A DNA stretch of 46,916 nt from Bacteroidota bacterium. GTDB lineage: Bacteria > Bacteroidota > Ignavibacteria > Kapaibacteriales > UBA961. Position numbers and translations under genes: made by a program. Location of the stretch: the NCBI GenBank assembly GCA_018266765.1, contig JAFDZU010000041.1:1-46916 (forward strand), read 5' to 3'. Below the pieces are notes generated by a model that saw nothing but the letters and a program-made list of their open reading frames with translations, was not told the DNA's origin and made no database searches. Positions 27,196-36,407 of this stretch are shown here, one piece after another; position 1 is the stretch's first letter; every line of letters starts with the position of its first letter.

Positions 27196-29901
27196 TTATA
27201 AATATGCTTCTAATTCTGATACACTTTCAAGGAGTACATTCCTTGCTTTACTACCATCGAAAGCACCTACGATTCCAACACTTTCAAGCTCATCCATAAT
27301 TCTTGCCGCTCGTGAATATCCAATTTTTAGTCTACGTTGTAATAGTGAAACGGATCCTTGTTGATGTGTAACAACTATACGTGCGGCTTCTTCAAACAGA
27401 GAATCTCGGCTATCATCTACCATAGAATTTCCACCTTTTCCATCTGACTTTTTATCATTCACACTTGGTAACATATACGGCATTGAATATCCGTGTTGAT
27501 TTCCGATATGATTACAAATTGCTTCAACCTCATCTGTACTAATAAATGAATTTTGAATTCTAAGTGGTTTGGGTAATCCACCCGGCAAGAAAAGTAAATC
27601 ACCGTTCCCCAACAGTTGGTCAGCTCCGCCCATATCTAATATTGTTCGAGAATCAATTTTGGATGCTACTTGATAGGCAAGTCGTGCCGGAAAATTAGCT
27701 TTAATAATCCCTGTAATAACATTAACCGAAGGACGTTGAGTTGCCACGACAAGATGTATTCCAATTGCACGTGCAAGTTGTGCAATGCGAGTGATTGGTT
27801 CTTCTACCTCGCGTGCTGCCGTAAGCATTAAATCAGCCAACTCATCAATAATAACAACTATATATGGCATCTGACGATGAACAAAATTTGTTGTGTCTTT
27901 GTATTTTCCTTCAGCAACTTTTTGATTGTAATCTACAACATTTCTCTGACCAACCGATGCAAGTACGTCATATCGTCTGTCCATTTCGGCAACTACAGAT
28001 TTAAGTGCTAATACTGCGTTTTGCGGGGTTGTTATAATTGTTTCATCAACATCAGGCGAAACAGCCATAAAGTGATTTTTAAGTAATCCATAAAAAGCAA
28101 GTTCTACTTTCTTAGGGTCAATTATCACAAATTTTAAATCATGTGGGTGCATTCGATAGAGCAGGGACGCTATTAACGTATTAATCCCAACAGACTTACC
28201 TGAACCTGTCGAGCCGGCAATCAAAAGATGAGGCATTTTTGCCAAATCACAACAATAGACTTCCCCTGAAATTGTTTTACCGAGAGCGAGGGGCAATCTA
28301 TAATCTGCATCATGAAATTTTGGAGATTTAATAATACTGCTAAAAAGCACAATTGATGGCTTATGATTTGGAATTTCAATTCCAACGGTTCCACGCCCCG
28401 GAATTGGAGCAATAATTCTAATTCCACGAGCTTTGAGTGCAAGAGCTATATCATCAGATAAATTTTCTATTTGAGAAATTTTAATTCCTGCCGCAGGAAC
28501 AAATTCATATTGAGTAACAACAGGTCCCGGAGTAACCGTTAAATTCTCAATATTTATCTTGAATGTCTCAAGTTTCTCCTGAAGAAGACGCGCATTCTCT
28601 TTTAACTCCTTGTCATCTACGGTAATATTCTGCTCATGCTGTTCGGATAATAATGAAAGATTTGGACCAATATATTCTATTTCTTCATCGAGAACATTTA
28701 CTTCCGGCTCTACTTCGATTTCATTTTCAGCTGCTTGTCGTTCTTGTACGGTCAGAGTAAGTTTTTTAGGGTGTTCTGATAGTTCTTCGTCTTGTTCCGC
28801 AGATTCCTGCTCTTGTTTCAACGCAAGTGGTTGCGGAGGAAGGTCGAGATGCGTTGTCATTGGTTTTATTGGAGTTTTTTGGATTTGGTTCGGAATACCC
28901 AACGAACTGTTTGCTTGTTGGACGGGTTCTTCGGTTCTTCGAATTAATGGTTCACGTATGCGAGGTTGGGGAGGTTCTTCCGTCAAGTTTTGTGATGCCG
29001 TGGCTCGTCGAACTATTCTTGCCGGCTCGTCATCATCAAGCAAATCAGATGCTTTCGGAGTAGCAGTTGCTGTTGTCTCTGCTTCATTTTGTTCCTGTTC
29101 AATTGCCCCCGAACGAGATTTGTATCTCTCAATTAGATGAGAGATTTTATCTTGAAGTTTTCCGTAGAGTAATCTCAGCTTTAGATATAATTTATCCATG
29201 TCGAGATTCGTTCCCATAATTAACGTAACCAATATTCCGACAGCAATTACCAAGAATGAACCTATTTTTCCGATTAAATCAGAGAGAATCGTGGATAAAA
29301 ATTGCCCAACAGCACCGCTCCATTCACGAGAAATTGTTGGCATCCATGGAACTAATTGGAACGTTCCCATCATTCCGGCCAAAAGAATTCCCATAATTAA
29401 AACAGTTCCGGTCATTTTAATAGTTCGTGGTAAAACTATTTGTTTCTCAAATAGATTCTTTGCCCAAATTCCTACTATAAACGGAAGTGAAATTGCCCAA
29501 TAACCTATCGTATAATTATAGAATAAATTTGAGAGAACGGCTCCGACTAATCCAAGCCAATTTTGAGTAGTATCAACTTTTGCTCGGATAGATTCATCTC
29601 CTCGGAAAATCCCGGATATATCGTGCATCGAAAGTTCGGCGTTTGCTTCATCTTTAGATGTATAAGAAATCAAAGCTATTAAAAGTAATAACGCTATTAA
29701 TATCATCATAATAGAAATTATCCGAATCTGCCGTTGCCTGTCCACCGGTGGTTTGGATGGGGGAGTGGATTGCGTCCTTGTGCGAGGTGTCCTTTTATTG
29801 TCCGAAGATGTTGGTTGAGTCGGTTCATACGAACCTTTGCCGGATTGCTGCTGTTGAGCTCCTGCACGTTTAAGAATAATATTTTCCGGTTCTGTTGGCA
29901 T
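27196..29901 (-). CDS. ftsK: DNA translocase FtsK/SpoIIIE
   Basis: This is a 901-residue septal DNA pump that clears chromosome termini during division. About four membrane spans occupy residues 60-215 after a polar N-terminus. A long Glu/Pro/Gln-rich linker (about 245-440) leads to the motor: FVPAAGIKISQIENL, Walker A GSTGSGKS (near residue 565), Walker B YIVVIIDELADLM, and HLVVATQRPSVNVITG. The C-terminal gamma domain, which reads polar KOPS-like sites, is SLLQRRLKIGYSRAARIMDE (about 850-869) onwards. comB lies 13 bp upstream, so they may be co-transcribed. Confidence 0.96.
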   Translation of the reverse strand: MPTEPENIILKRAGAQQQQSGKGSYEPTQPTSSDNKRTPRTRTQSTPPSKPPVDRQRQIRIISIMMILIALLLLIALISYTSKDEANAELSMHDISGIFRGDESIRAKVDTTQNWLGLVGAVLSNLFYNYTIGYWAISLPFIVGIWAKNLFEKQIVLPRTIKMTGTVLIMGILLAGMMGTFQLVPWMPTISREWSGAVGQFLSTILSDLIGKIGSFLVIAVGILVTLIMGTNLDMDKLYLKLRLLYGKLQDKISHLIERYKSRSGAIEQEQNEAETTATATPKASDLLDDDEPARIVRRATASQNLTEEPPQPRIREPLIRRTEEPVQQANSSLGIPNQIQKTPIKPMTTHLDLPPQPLALKQEQESAEQDEELSEHPKKLTLTVQERQAAENEIEVEPEVNVLDEEIEYIGPNLSLLSEQHEQNITVDDKELKENARLLQEKLETFKINIENLTVTPGPVVTQYEFVPAAGIKISQIENLSDDIALALKARGIRIIAPIPGRGTVGIEIPNHKPSIVLFSSIIKSPKFHDADYRLPLALGKTISGEVYCCDLAKMPHLLIAGSTGSGKSVGINTLIASLLYRMHPHDLKFVIIDPKKVELAFYGLLKNHFMAVSPDVDETIITTPQNAVLALKSVVAEMDRRYDVLASVGQRNVVDYNQKVAEGKYKDTTNFVHRQMPYIVVIIDELADLMLTAAREVEEPITRIAQLARAIGIHLVVATQRPSVNVITGIIKANFPARLAYQVASKIDSRTILDMGGADQLLGNGDLLFLPGGLPKPLRIQNSFISTDEVEAICNHIGNQHGYSMPYMLPSVNDKKSDGKGGNSMVDDSRDSLFEEAARIVVTHQQGSVSLLQRRLKIGYSRAARIMDELESVGIVGAFDGSKARNVLLESVSELEAYL

Positions 29902-29914
29902 TACTATATCCTTA

Positions 29915-30652
29915 TTAATTAGCTTTTACAATCATTTTCCCGTCAAAAAACGGAACAATGACAAGTGAATTACAATCTCCCGCACATTCAATATCATCAG
30001 AAAACCCGAGTTCACCAAGGAGTTTTCCGTGAGTTGTATTTCTCAAAAAATCAACCAGTTTTAATTTATGTTTATTATACAATATTTCTGCCGCAACTGC
30101 TGAGTCTGTAAGAATAGACTGTGGATATTTTTTAGAAAACATTTGAACAAATCCACCGGCACACACTGCATCTTCTATAGAAAAATTCCCACCTGAACCG
30201 GCACAAACTATAGTAATATCAGTATAGTTTGAGTTGTGTTGAGAAGAAATAAAATGAACAACTGCACTCAAATTAACAAACGAACCAATATAAATGTTTG
30301 TAGCATTTGCTGATAATTTCAAAGCGGTTGTTCCATTTGATGTTGTAAATGAAATTGTTTTTCCCGAAACATGCTCTGGCATGTATTCAAACGGCGAATT
30401 TCCGGCATCAAAACCCGATGGTTTTATACCTTTTCTTTCTCCACCTAAAAATCTAATTGAAGGTTGGAGTCGTAAATAAGTAGCCGTTGCTTCCGTAATA
30501 CTTGTTGTAGGAATAATTCCAATTGCACCACTTGATAAAGCAACTGCAATAGTTGTACTCGCTCGAAGTACATCTATAACAACGGCAATACTTTCGCTGT
30601 TTTCCGAGCTTTTTGGTAACTCGGACGGCGTAAATAGAACATTTATATTCAT
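29915..30652 (-). CDS. comB: 2-phosphosulfolactate phosphatase family protein (ComB)
   Basis: ComB-family proteins hydrolyse 2-phosphosulfolactate in coenzyme M-type pathways, but the family is widespread in bacteria without that pathway, so the substrate here is uncertain. The 245 residues show VVIDVLRASTTIAVALSSGA (about residues 24-43), GGERKGIKPSGFDAGNSPFEY (residues about 74-94, key GER and GNSP), FTTSNGTTALKLS, and CAGSGGNFSIEDAVCAGGF. It is upstream of ftsK on the same strand with 13 bp between. Confidence 0.85.
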   Translation of the reverse strand: MNINVLFTPSELPKSSENSESIAVVIDVLRASTTIAVALSSGAIGIIPTTSITEATATYLRLQPSIRFLGGERKGIKPSGFDAGNSPFEYMPEHVSGKTISFTTSNGTTALKLSANATNIYIGSFVNLSAVVHFISSQHNSNYTDITIVCAGSGGNFSIEDAVCAGGFVQMFSKKYPQSILTDSAVAAEILYNKHKLKLVDFLRNTTHGKLLGELGFSDDIECAGDCNSLVIVPFFDGKMIVKAN

Positions 30653-30706
30653 TTATGTTTTTGCTGCTAATAGTTGGAATGGCAAAATACCACCTAAATT
30701 TGTGAA

Positions 30707-31072
30707 TCACAAATGATTTTTAGTTCTATAGGGTGTATTGTTTTTTTTAAATGGTTTGGCAGGACTTATTTTCAAGTAATCATATACTACTTCGTTGGTA
30801 GATATTTCGATTAAATTCGGTTCAATTTCCTCATAATGCTTCTTAATTATCACCTTCATCTCCGAATGGTCATCGTACTCCTCCGAAAACACTATAATAT
30901 CCTCCGAAAACACTATAATATCCTCCGAAAACACTTTAATGTCCTCCGAAAATGCTTTAATGTCCTCCGAAAATGCTTTAATGTCCTCCGAAAATGCTTT
31001 AATGTCCTCCGAAAATGCTTTAATCTCATCAGCTGTTACTTCCTATAAATCCGCTGTATCTTTACGAATCAT
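30707..31072 (-). pseudogene. Small coiled-coil gene of 21-bp repeats with an in-frame amber codon
   Basis: On the - strand an ATG at 31072 opens MIRKDTADL, then TAG (31045-31043), then the same frame runs on for 112 codons to a stop at 30707. After the TAG it reads EVTADE, then seven heptads of the form IKAFSED or IIVFSED, then a unique tail including HYEEIEPNLIEISTNEVVYD. The heptads put Ile and Phe at the a and d positions, an ideal coiled coil. CAG to TAG is the simplest origin of the stop. The part from GTG at 30934 (75 residues) could still be translated, since GGAGG sits 8 nt before it. Function unknown. Confidence 0.5.
30859..31026. repeat. 21-bp minisatellite, seven units plus one degenerate
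   Basis: Units of CCTCCGAAAAtgCTTTAATgt type start at 30880, 30901, 30922, 30943, 30964, 30985 and 31006, with a diverged unit at 30859-30879. Units 1-2 are identical (CACTATAATAT end), unit 3 is intermediate, and units 4-6 are identical. Unit 7 differs only at its end. Length is a multiple of three, so copy changes keep frame. Confidence 0.97.
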
Positions 31073-31757
31073 TAAAGTACCGATGAGTTTGTATGATAAC
31101 AAAAATATTCGTTAATAGATACTATTGTCTCAGTATAAAGTAAAAACATCAAAGTATTCTTACCTTTCATTTACGGTGAAAATTTTGGAAGAGATTCTTG
31201 ATAGAACAAACTAATTATATACAAGATGAGCAGTTGAGAGTTTTGGGTGATAACTGAGCTACAGAGACTTCAAAATGTTTTATGAATGTGTGTTTTCTGT
31301 AGGTATTTTTTATGGTTTGGTTTATACAAATACTATTTCCTTCGGAACATTGCTTATTTGTGTTGGTTTTAAGTTATGCTCTTACTATTGCACTTCTAAT
31401 GGTTCTGATTATAAAATTTGGCACTTAATGTAATGACAAACAGACCTCTCGTAATTTAGCTTTTATTATTCCATAATAAAGAATAGTTTCTAATCAATTC
31501 CGATTTCTATCTCAGTATATCCACAAAATTCCAATTAACTATAGAATAATTTTATCGATTGTTTACAACTGATTATACAGAAGAAAATTCACATACTCCA
31601 CTGTCCATAATAGAAATCTTACACCACTTACATTTTCCTTGTATTGTTTCATCACTTTTTGTAATTTGCGAAGTAGTTAGTATGTAATAATACTTGATGG
31701 TTATGGTTGCCACACCTTCGCTGTCTAAAGTTACTGTTCAAAAGGAGAATATTTGCC
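31073..31757. other. Long intergenic region before the repeat-rich T9SS protein
   Basis: These 685 bases hold no convincing gene. An AT hairpin, TTTATTAT (31462-31469)/ATAATAAA (31473-31480), is present but has no terminator tail. A 52-codon hydrophobic ORF at 31275-31433 lacks a ribosome binding site. The region separates divergent units, so it should hold promoters for both, but I cannot place them with confidence. AAAGGAG at 31741-31747 serves the next gene. Confidence 0.5.
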
Positions 31758-34700
31758 ATGAAATCATTGTTAGTGATGTTATTAGTTTTATTTTTAAACT
31801 CACTCAAATGCTTTGCTCAACACGAAGCGGATATATGGTATTTCGGAGACCATTCAGGGCTTAGTTTTCAAAGTGGAGTACCTAATAAAATATTTGACGG
31901 GAAGATAAATACCGACGAAGCGTGTGCCGTAGCCAGTGATAAAGTAACAGGGAAGCTCTTGTTCTATACCGATGGTTCTACAATTTGGAATGGTAATCAT
32001 ACAGTAGTAGCAAATGGAACCGGCTTGAAGAGTGGTTCATCAAGTTCTCAAGGTGCATTGATAGTTCCTAATCCTGCCAATCCTTTAGAGTATTTTATTT
32101 TTACTGTTCCCGATTTAACTGCCGGTGGCCCACCTGTCAATACTGCGATGTACTATTCTTTAATTAGTGTTGCGAATCCGGCTTGTGATCTTTTAATAAA
32201 AAATAAATTATTGATTGATAAAGTTTCAGAAAAACTGACAGGAACATTAGATTGTTCTGAGTCGGGATATTGGGTTCTCTCACATGCTGTGGATGAAAAT
32301 AAAATCTATGCTTTTCATGTTACGACAGCCGGAGTTAATGAATCGCCAGTTGTGTCTTTTTATGCCGAAAAAGAAATTGACCATACACAAGGTTGTATGA
32401 AATTCTCACCCAATGGTACAAAACTTGCCGTAGCAAGTACCAGCAGTAAAAATACATTTCTTTCACTGTTTGACTTTAACCGTTTGACAGGACAAGTTAC
32501 CAATTATAATTTACTGAGTAACCCTAATTCAAGTTTGTTATTTTACGGAGTCTCATTTTCACCGGATAACAAAATTCTTCATGCCTTAGGAAAAACACAG
32601 TCGGCATTTCCTAATAATTGTGGTCTGTATCAATATGATGTAACTCTTTCTTCTCCGAATGCCGTTCGTTTATCGGAAACTGTATTTTCAGTTCGTCCCG
32701 GGGTTCCTTTTATAAATTCCGGTATGCAATTAGCTCCTGACGGCAAACTATATTTAGTTTCAGGTAATCGTAAATTTGTAGATGTGATTAATTTTCCAAA
32801 TATAAAGGGAATAGGTTGTTCGTATACTGTGGACGCAATTAATTTTCCAAATATCTGTTATCGCGGTCTGCCAAATTTCATGGATTTTATATTTGGTGAC
32901 CATTGTTATTATGGAAGTTGTTCAATTGTAGGTGATACATCTGTTATTTGCCTTGGAACTAGTATTAGAATTGGAACATTCCCTTCAGCCGGATTTACAT
33001 ACCTTTGGACTCCTTCACAAGGATTAGATAATCCCAATATTGCCAATCCAATCGCTTCACCCACGAAAACTACAACGTATCATTTAAAATCAAAATCAAT
33101 AGATTGTGAATACAATAATACATTTACTGTAAAAATAGCTGAAAAGCCTACAATTGCTGCAGTTGAACCGCTCTGTGTAGGTTCTAAAGTTCAACTTTCG
33201 GCTTCCGCAGGAGATAGTTACTCTTGGTCACCTGTGGAAGATTTGGACACAGCAACCAAAGCAAACCCGATAGCTTCTCCGAAAGTTACGACGCAGTATA
33301 AAGTGATTATACGGCAAGGATTATGCGTTGATTCTGCTTTTGTTACAGTAAATGTTTATCCCAAAATCAATGCTAATGCCGGCCCCGACAAAACGATTTG
33401 CCTTTTTGAAAGTGTTCAAATAGGTGACACAGCCAAGCCCGAAGAAACATATTCTTGGCTTCCACCTGATGGCTTAAGTGACCCTACTATTCCAAATCCA
33501 ATTGCTTCGCCGCGTGGAACAACTCGTTATATAGTAGCCGCTCACCGCAATGGTTGTACAGCGTATGATACAGTTGTTGTAACGGTTGCCCTTGTAAAAC
33601 CAATTGTCAGTAAAGATGTTACGATTTGCAAGGGTGCTTCGGTTCAGCTAACTGCCGATGGAGGAAGGTTATTTTCGTGGTTTCCTTATACCGGATTAGA
33701 TAATCCAAAAATTCAAAATCCTATTGCATCTCCTTCGGTTACAACAAAATATCGGGTACTTATTTCCAATGGAAAATGTGTTGATTCTGCTTTTGTTACA
33801 GTGAATGTTCTACCACCTGTAAAATCGATTGCAGGTACAGACAAAATATTATGTGCGGGAACAACTGTTGAACTTGGTTCGACACCGGATGTAGATTTTA
33901 CCTATTCATGGCAACCGACGACATATTTAAAAAATCCAACAACTGCAAATCCAATTTGTTCAGCAACTTCGACAACTACATATATACTTAAAGTTACGAA
34001 TGCAATGGGTTGTGTTGGGTATGATACAGTCTTGGTAGAGGTTAAAAATTTGGCTGCTAATGCCGGCACTGACAAAACTGTTTGCAATGGTGCGACAACG
34101 GAAATTGGTACACCTGCGATTGCCGGATTAACCTATTCGTGGCGACCGACGACCGACTTAGATGATGCTACAAAAGCAAATCCAAATGTCACTCCAAATA
34201 TCACAACACAGTATATTCTTACGGTTACAAACGAGCAAGGATGCAAAGGGTATGATACAGTTTTGGTTACTGTTTCTAATAATTTAGTTGCCAAAGTATC
34301 AAGTGATACAGCAATATGCATCGGGTCAAGCGTTCAATTACTGGCGAGCGGCGGAAGTGAATATTCGTGGTCGCCAAGTGTTGGTTTAGATGATGCAAAG
34401 ATACCAAGCCCAATTGCAACCCCAACATTAACAACGACCTACACAGTTGTAGTTTCAAGTGGAACATGCCGAGATTCTGCTATGGTAGTCGTTACCGTCA
34501 ATCCAAAACCTACAGCAAATGCAGGTGAAGACAAAACTATTTGCACAGGTGCAAGTGTTGAAATTGGTATTCCTCCGACGGCTGGCAATGCGTATTCATG
34601 GCAACCAACAAACGGCTTGAACGACCGTTCACTATCAAACCCGATTGCCTCACCAAGCGTGACGACTGAGTACATTTTGACCGTTACTGGAGTTGGTGGT

Positions 34701-35837
34701 TGTGTGGATTTCGATACGGTTTTGGTAACAGTCGGGAATATTTCAGCGAAAGTTTCGGGTGATACTGCAATTTGTGAAGGTTCGTCAGTTCAGCTTTTGG
34801 CGAGTGGCGGAAATGAATATTTGTGGTCGCCAAGTATTGGATTAAGTAATCCAAATAATGCAAATCCAATTGCTAACCCAACGAAAACAACTACTTACAA
34901 AGTTGTTGTTTCAAGTGGATTGTGCAAAGATTCTGCAAATGTTACCGTTTCAATCGTTCCACTGCCAATAGCTAATGCAGGAAAAGATACTATTATTTGT
35001 GTTGGTGAAAGCGTGCAAATTGGAACGTCAGAATTAGCAGGAAATTCTTACAGTTGGAAACCTTCAATTGGCTTGAATAATACGACAATATCCAATCCGA
35101 CTGCATCTCCGAATCAAACAACTGAATATATTTTAACAGCAACTAATTCATCAGGTTGTATAAATTATGATACTGTTAAAATTACTGTCAATCCATCGAA
35201 TGAACGAACATTCACTCTTACTCCTTCATTCATTACAATACTTCCCGGTCAGCCGTTCCAAACAGCGTTGAATGTACCGAGCGGTGTTAATTCGTGGAAT
35301 GTACGACTTGGATATGATAGTTTGGTAGTGAAATTCGGTTCAATCCTTCAAATAACTAACGGCATAACCGTAATTCCAACCGAACAAAACGGACAATTTT
35401 CACTACAAGGAAAAGGTGAAAACGGGAATGTTCTTCTAAGTTTCAACACATTTTTGCCGTATAATTCCGACACAACATTCCCAATTAAACTGACGGTAAA
35501 TTCCGCTGAACTTCAGCCATGTAAAACAGTTACATCAATTGGCAACATTCTCCAACTCGGCGAATATTGCGGTAAACGAATCCGCATGGTCAGCAGTAAA
35601 GGCAAAAACTACTTCCTCACAACAAAAGAAAACGGAGTAAACTTCGGCGTTGGTTTAACGGGCAATGTTCGCATTGAACTCTATGATAATATCGGCAGTT
35701 TGAAAGAAGTATTAGTCAGCGGAAATTTAGAAGCCGGCGAATACGGATTAGATTTCGACGTGCCGACAGGCGTATATTTTTGTCGGATGAGCGCGGGTAT
35801 GTTCGAGCAGGCTGTGAGGGTGTTGATAATGCGGTGA
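31758..35837 (+). CDS. Giant secreted protein: propeller, ten PKD-like repeats, T9SS-type C-terminus
   Basis: This is a 1359-residue surface or secreted protein. The start at 31758 has AAAGGAG 10 nt upstream and begins a signal peptide (MKSLLVMLLVLFLNSLKCFA). Residues about 25-385 look like a beta-propeller typical of Bacteroidota T9SS cargo (ADIWYFGDHSGLSF; MKFSPNGTKLAVAS; LAPDGKLYLVSG). About 390-1145 hold ten Cys-containing beta-sandwich repeats with YSWSP, NPIASP and TTTY signatures. Then comes a cohesin-like domain (about 1150-1280) and a C-terminal sorting domain (ELYDNIGSLKEVLVSG ... GVYFCRMSAG). Likely adhesion or surface display; the ligand is unknown. Confidence 0.85.
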   Translation: MKSLLVMLLVLFLNSLKCFAQHEADIWYFGDHSGLSFQSGVPNKIFDGKINTDEACAVASDKVTGKLLFYTDGSTIWNGNHTVVANGTGLKSGSSSSQGALIVPNPANPLEYFIFTVPDLTAGGPPVNTAMYYSLISVANPACDLLIKNKLLIDKVSEKLTGTLDCSESGYWVLSHAVDENKIYAFHVTTAGVNESPVVSFYAEKEIDHTQGCMKFSPNGTKLAVASTSSKNTFLSLFDFNRLTGQVTNYNLLSNPNSSLLFYGVSFSPDNKILHALGKTQSAFPNNCGLYQYDVTLSSPNAVRLSETVFSVRPGVPFINSGMQLAPDGKLYLVSGNRKFVDVINFPNIKGIGCSYTVDAINFPNICYRGLPNFMDFIFGDHCYYGSCSIVGDTSVICLGTSIRIGTFPSAGFTYLWTPSQGLDNPNIANPIASPTKTTTYHLKSKSIDCEYNNTFTVKIAEKPTIAAVEPLCVGSKVQLSASAGDSYSWSPVEDLDTATKANPIASPKVTTQYKVIIRQGLCVDSAFVTVNVYPKINANAGPDKTICLFESVQIGDTAKPEETYSWLPPDGLSDPTIPNPIASPRGTTRYIVAAHRNGCTAYDTVVVTVALVKPIVSKDVTICKGASVQLTADGGRLFSWFPYTGLDNPKIQNPIASPSVTTKYRVLISNGKCVDSAFVTVNVLPPVKSIAGTDKILCAGTTVELGSTPDVDFTYSWQPTTYLKNPTTANPICSATSTTTYILKVTNAMGCVGYDTVLVEVKNLAANAGTDKTVCNGATTEIGTPAIAGLTYSWRPTTDLDDATKANPNVTPNITTQYILTVTNEQGCKGYDTVLVTVSNNLVAKVSSDTAICIGSSVQLLASGGSEYSWSPSVGLDDAKIPSPIATPTLTTTYTVVVSSGTCRDSAMVVVTVNPKPTANAGEDKTICTGASVEIGIPPTAGNAYSWQPTNGLNDRSLSNPIASPSVTTEYILTVTGVGGCVDFDTVLVTVGNISAKVSGDTAICEGSSVQLLASGGNEYLWSPSIGLSNPNNANPIANPTKTTTYKVVVSSGLCKDSANVTVSIVPLPIANAGKDTIICVGESVQIGTSELAGNSYSWKPSIGLNNTTISNPTASPNQTTEYILTATNSSGCINYDTVKITVNPSNERTFTLTPSFITILPGQPFQTALNVPSGVNSWNVRLGYDSLVVKFGSILQITNGITVIPTEQNGQFSLQGKGENGNVLLSFNTFLPYNSDTTFPIKLTVNSAELQPCKTVTSIGNILQLGEYCGKRIRMVSSKGKNYFLTTKENGVNFGVGLTGNVRIELYDNIGSLKEVLVSGNLEAGEYGLDFDVPTGVYFCRMSAGMFEQAVRVLIMR
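32920..35200 (+). repeat. Ten protein repeats of about 72-78 residues, two alternating types
   Basis: Ten consecutive repeats are visible in the translated protein. From the second on, a shorter type (SVQLLASGG...YSWSP, ending G-x-C-x-DSA) alternates with a longer type (AGxDKTIC...SVEIG, ending GC-x-x-YDTVLVTV). Repeats 7 and 9 are closest at residue level, and the pairs look like duplicated two-domain units. Confidence 0.85.
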
Positions 35838-35906
35838 GTTTTCAGCTGAATTTAAAATAAAATCCTCATTAAAACTATTGAATATAACATGTTAGAGGTG
35901 TAAAAA

Positions 35907-35943
35907 AAAAGCGGATATGTTCTATTACAACATATCCGCTTTT
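35907..35943. terminator. Bidirectional terminator at convergent junction
   Basis: AAAAGCGGATATGTT (35907-35921), loop of 7 nt, AACATATCCGCTTTT (35929-35943): a perfect 15-bp stem with flanking A and T tracts. It ends the T9SS protein gene (+) and the DUF3127 gene (-). Confidence 0.9.
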
Positions 35944-35961
35944 ATTGTAAGAAATCAATTC

Positions 35962-36327
35962 TCAAAATGGTACATCATCAAAGTCTTCTTTGGTAGAGGT
36001 ATTCATTGGTGTATTATAATCATCATCATTTGAAGTAGAGTTAGAGCCATCTGCTTCAACTTTCCATGCACGAAGATTGTTAAAATACATTGTTTTACCT
36101 TCTTTGTTGGTAAAAGGTTTGCCCGACAAATTAAAATGTACTTTCAATCCTTGTCCGGTTTTATATCCATCCAAAAGTGAACATTTATCTTGTGATAACT
36201 CAAACTTGATGAAATTAGCATACATTCCGTCTTGTACTTCCAAAACAAATTCTTTTTTACGGAATTTCTCGCTTACTTGTTGTTCCGGAAAAATTTCATG
36301 AATTTTCCCACTTGCTTCATACGACAT
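35962..36327 (-). CDS. DUF3127 protein with SSB-like C-terminal tip
   Basis: This is a 121-residue protein of the DUF3127 family, thought to be an OB-fold nucleic-acid-binding type. Family segments are GKIHEIFPEQQVSEKFRKKE (about residues 6-25), YANFIKFELSQDKCSLLDGY (about 36-55) and GKPFTNKEGKTMYFNNLRAW (about 69-88). The disordered tail is acidic and ends DFDDVPF, like the SSB C-terminal peptide that recruits repair and replication proteins. The start is the ATG at 36327 with AGGAG 8 nt upstream; a TTG two codons earlier is less likely. alaS lies on the same strand further upstream in the window numbering, past 81 bp. Confidence 0.85.
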   Translation of the reverse strand: MSYEASGKIHEIFPEQQVSEKFRKKEFVLEVQDGMYANFIKFELSQDKCSLLDGYKTGQGLKVHFNLSGKPFTNKEGKTMYFNNLRAWKVEADGSNSTSNDDDYNTPMNTSTKEDFDDVPF

Positions 36328-36407
36328 AATCAATACTCCTTACATGTGATTAAACAATTTAATACTAATAATTTTCAAATTATTACATTTATTAACTAAA
36401 GTGATTT

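Noticed and set aside
28610-29140. 176-codon Ser/Cys-rich ORF opposite ftsK
   Set aside because: It is antisense to the low-complexity Glu/Pro/Gln linker of FtsK; composition explains the open frame.
30880-31026. CRISPR array
   Set aside because: The 21-bp units are directly adjacent with no spacers, so this is a minisatellite; no cas genes are near.
30836-31048. 70-codon + strand ORF through the 21-bp repeats
   Set aside because: Any frame of a 21-bp repeat stays open. The - strand reading has ideal heptads, SD sites and a unique tail, so it is preferred.
31275-31433. 52-residue hydrophobic ORF starting MFYECVFSVGIF
   Set aside because: No SD and no recognisable family; could be a small membrane protein but the evidence is too weak to list as a gene.
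34133-34321. Several 60-80 codon antisense ORFs in the repeat protein (33902-34869)
   Set aside because: They repeat in step with the coding repeats on the other strand, so they are shadows.
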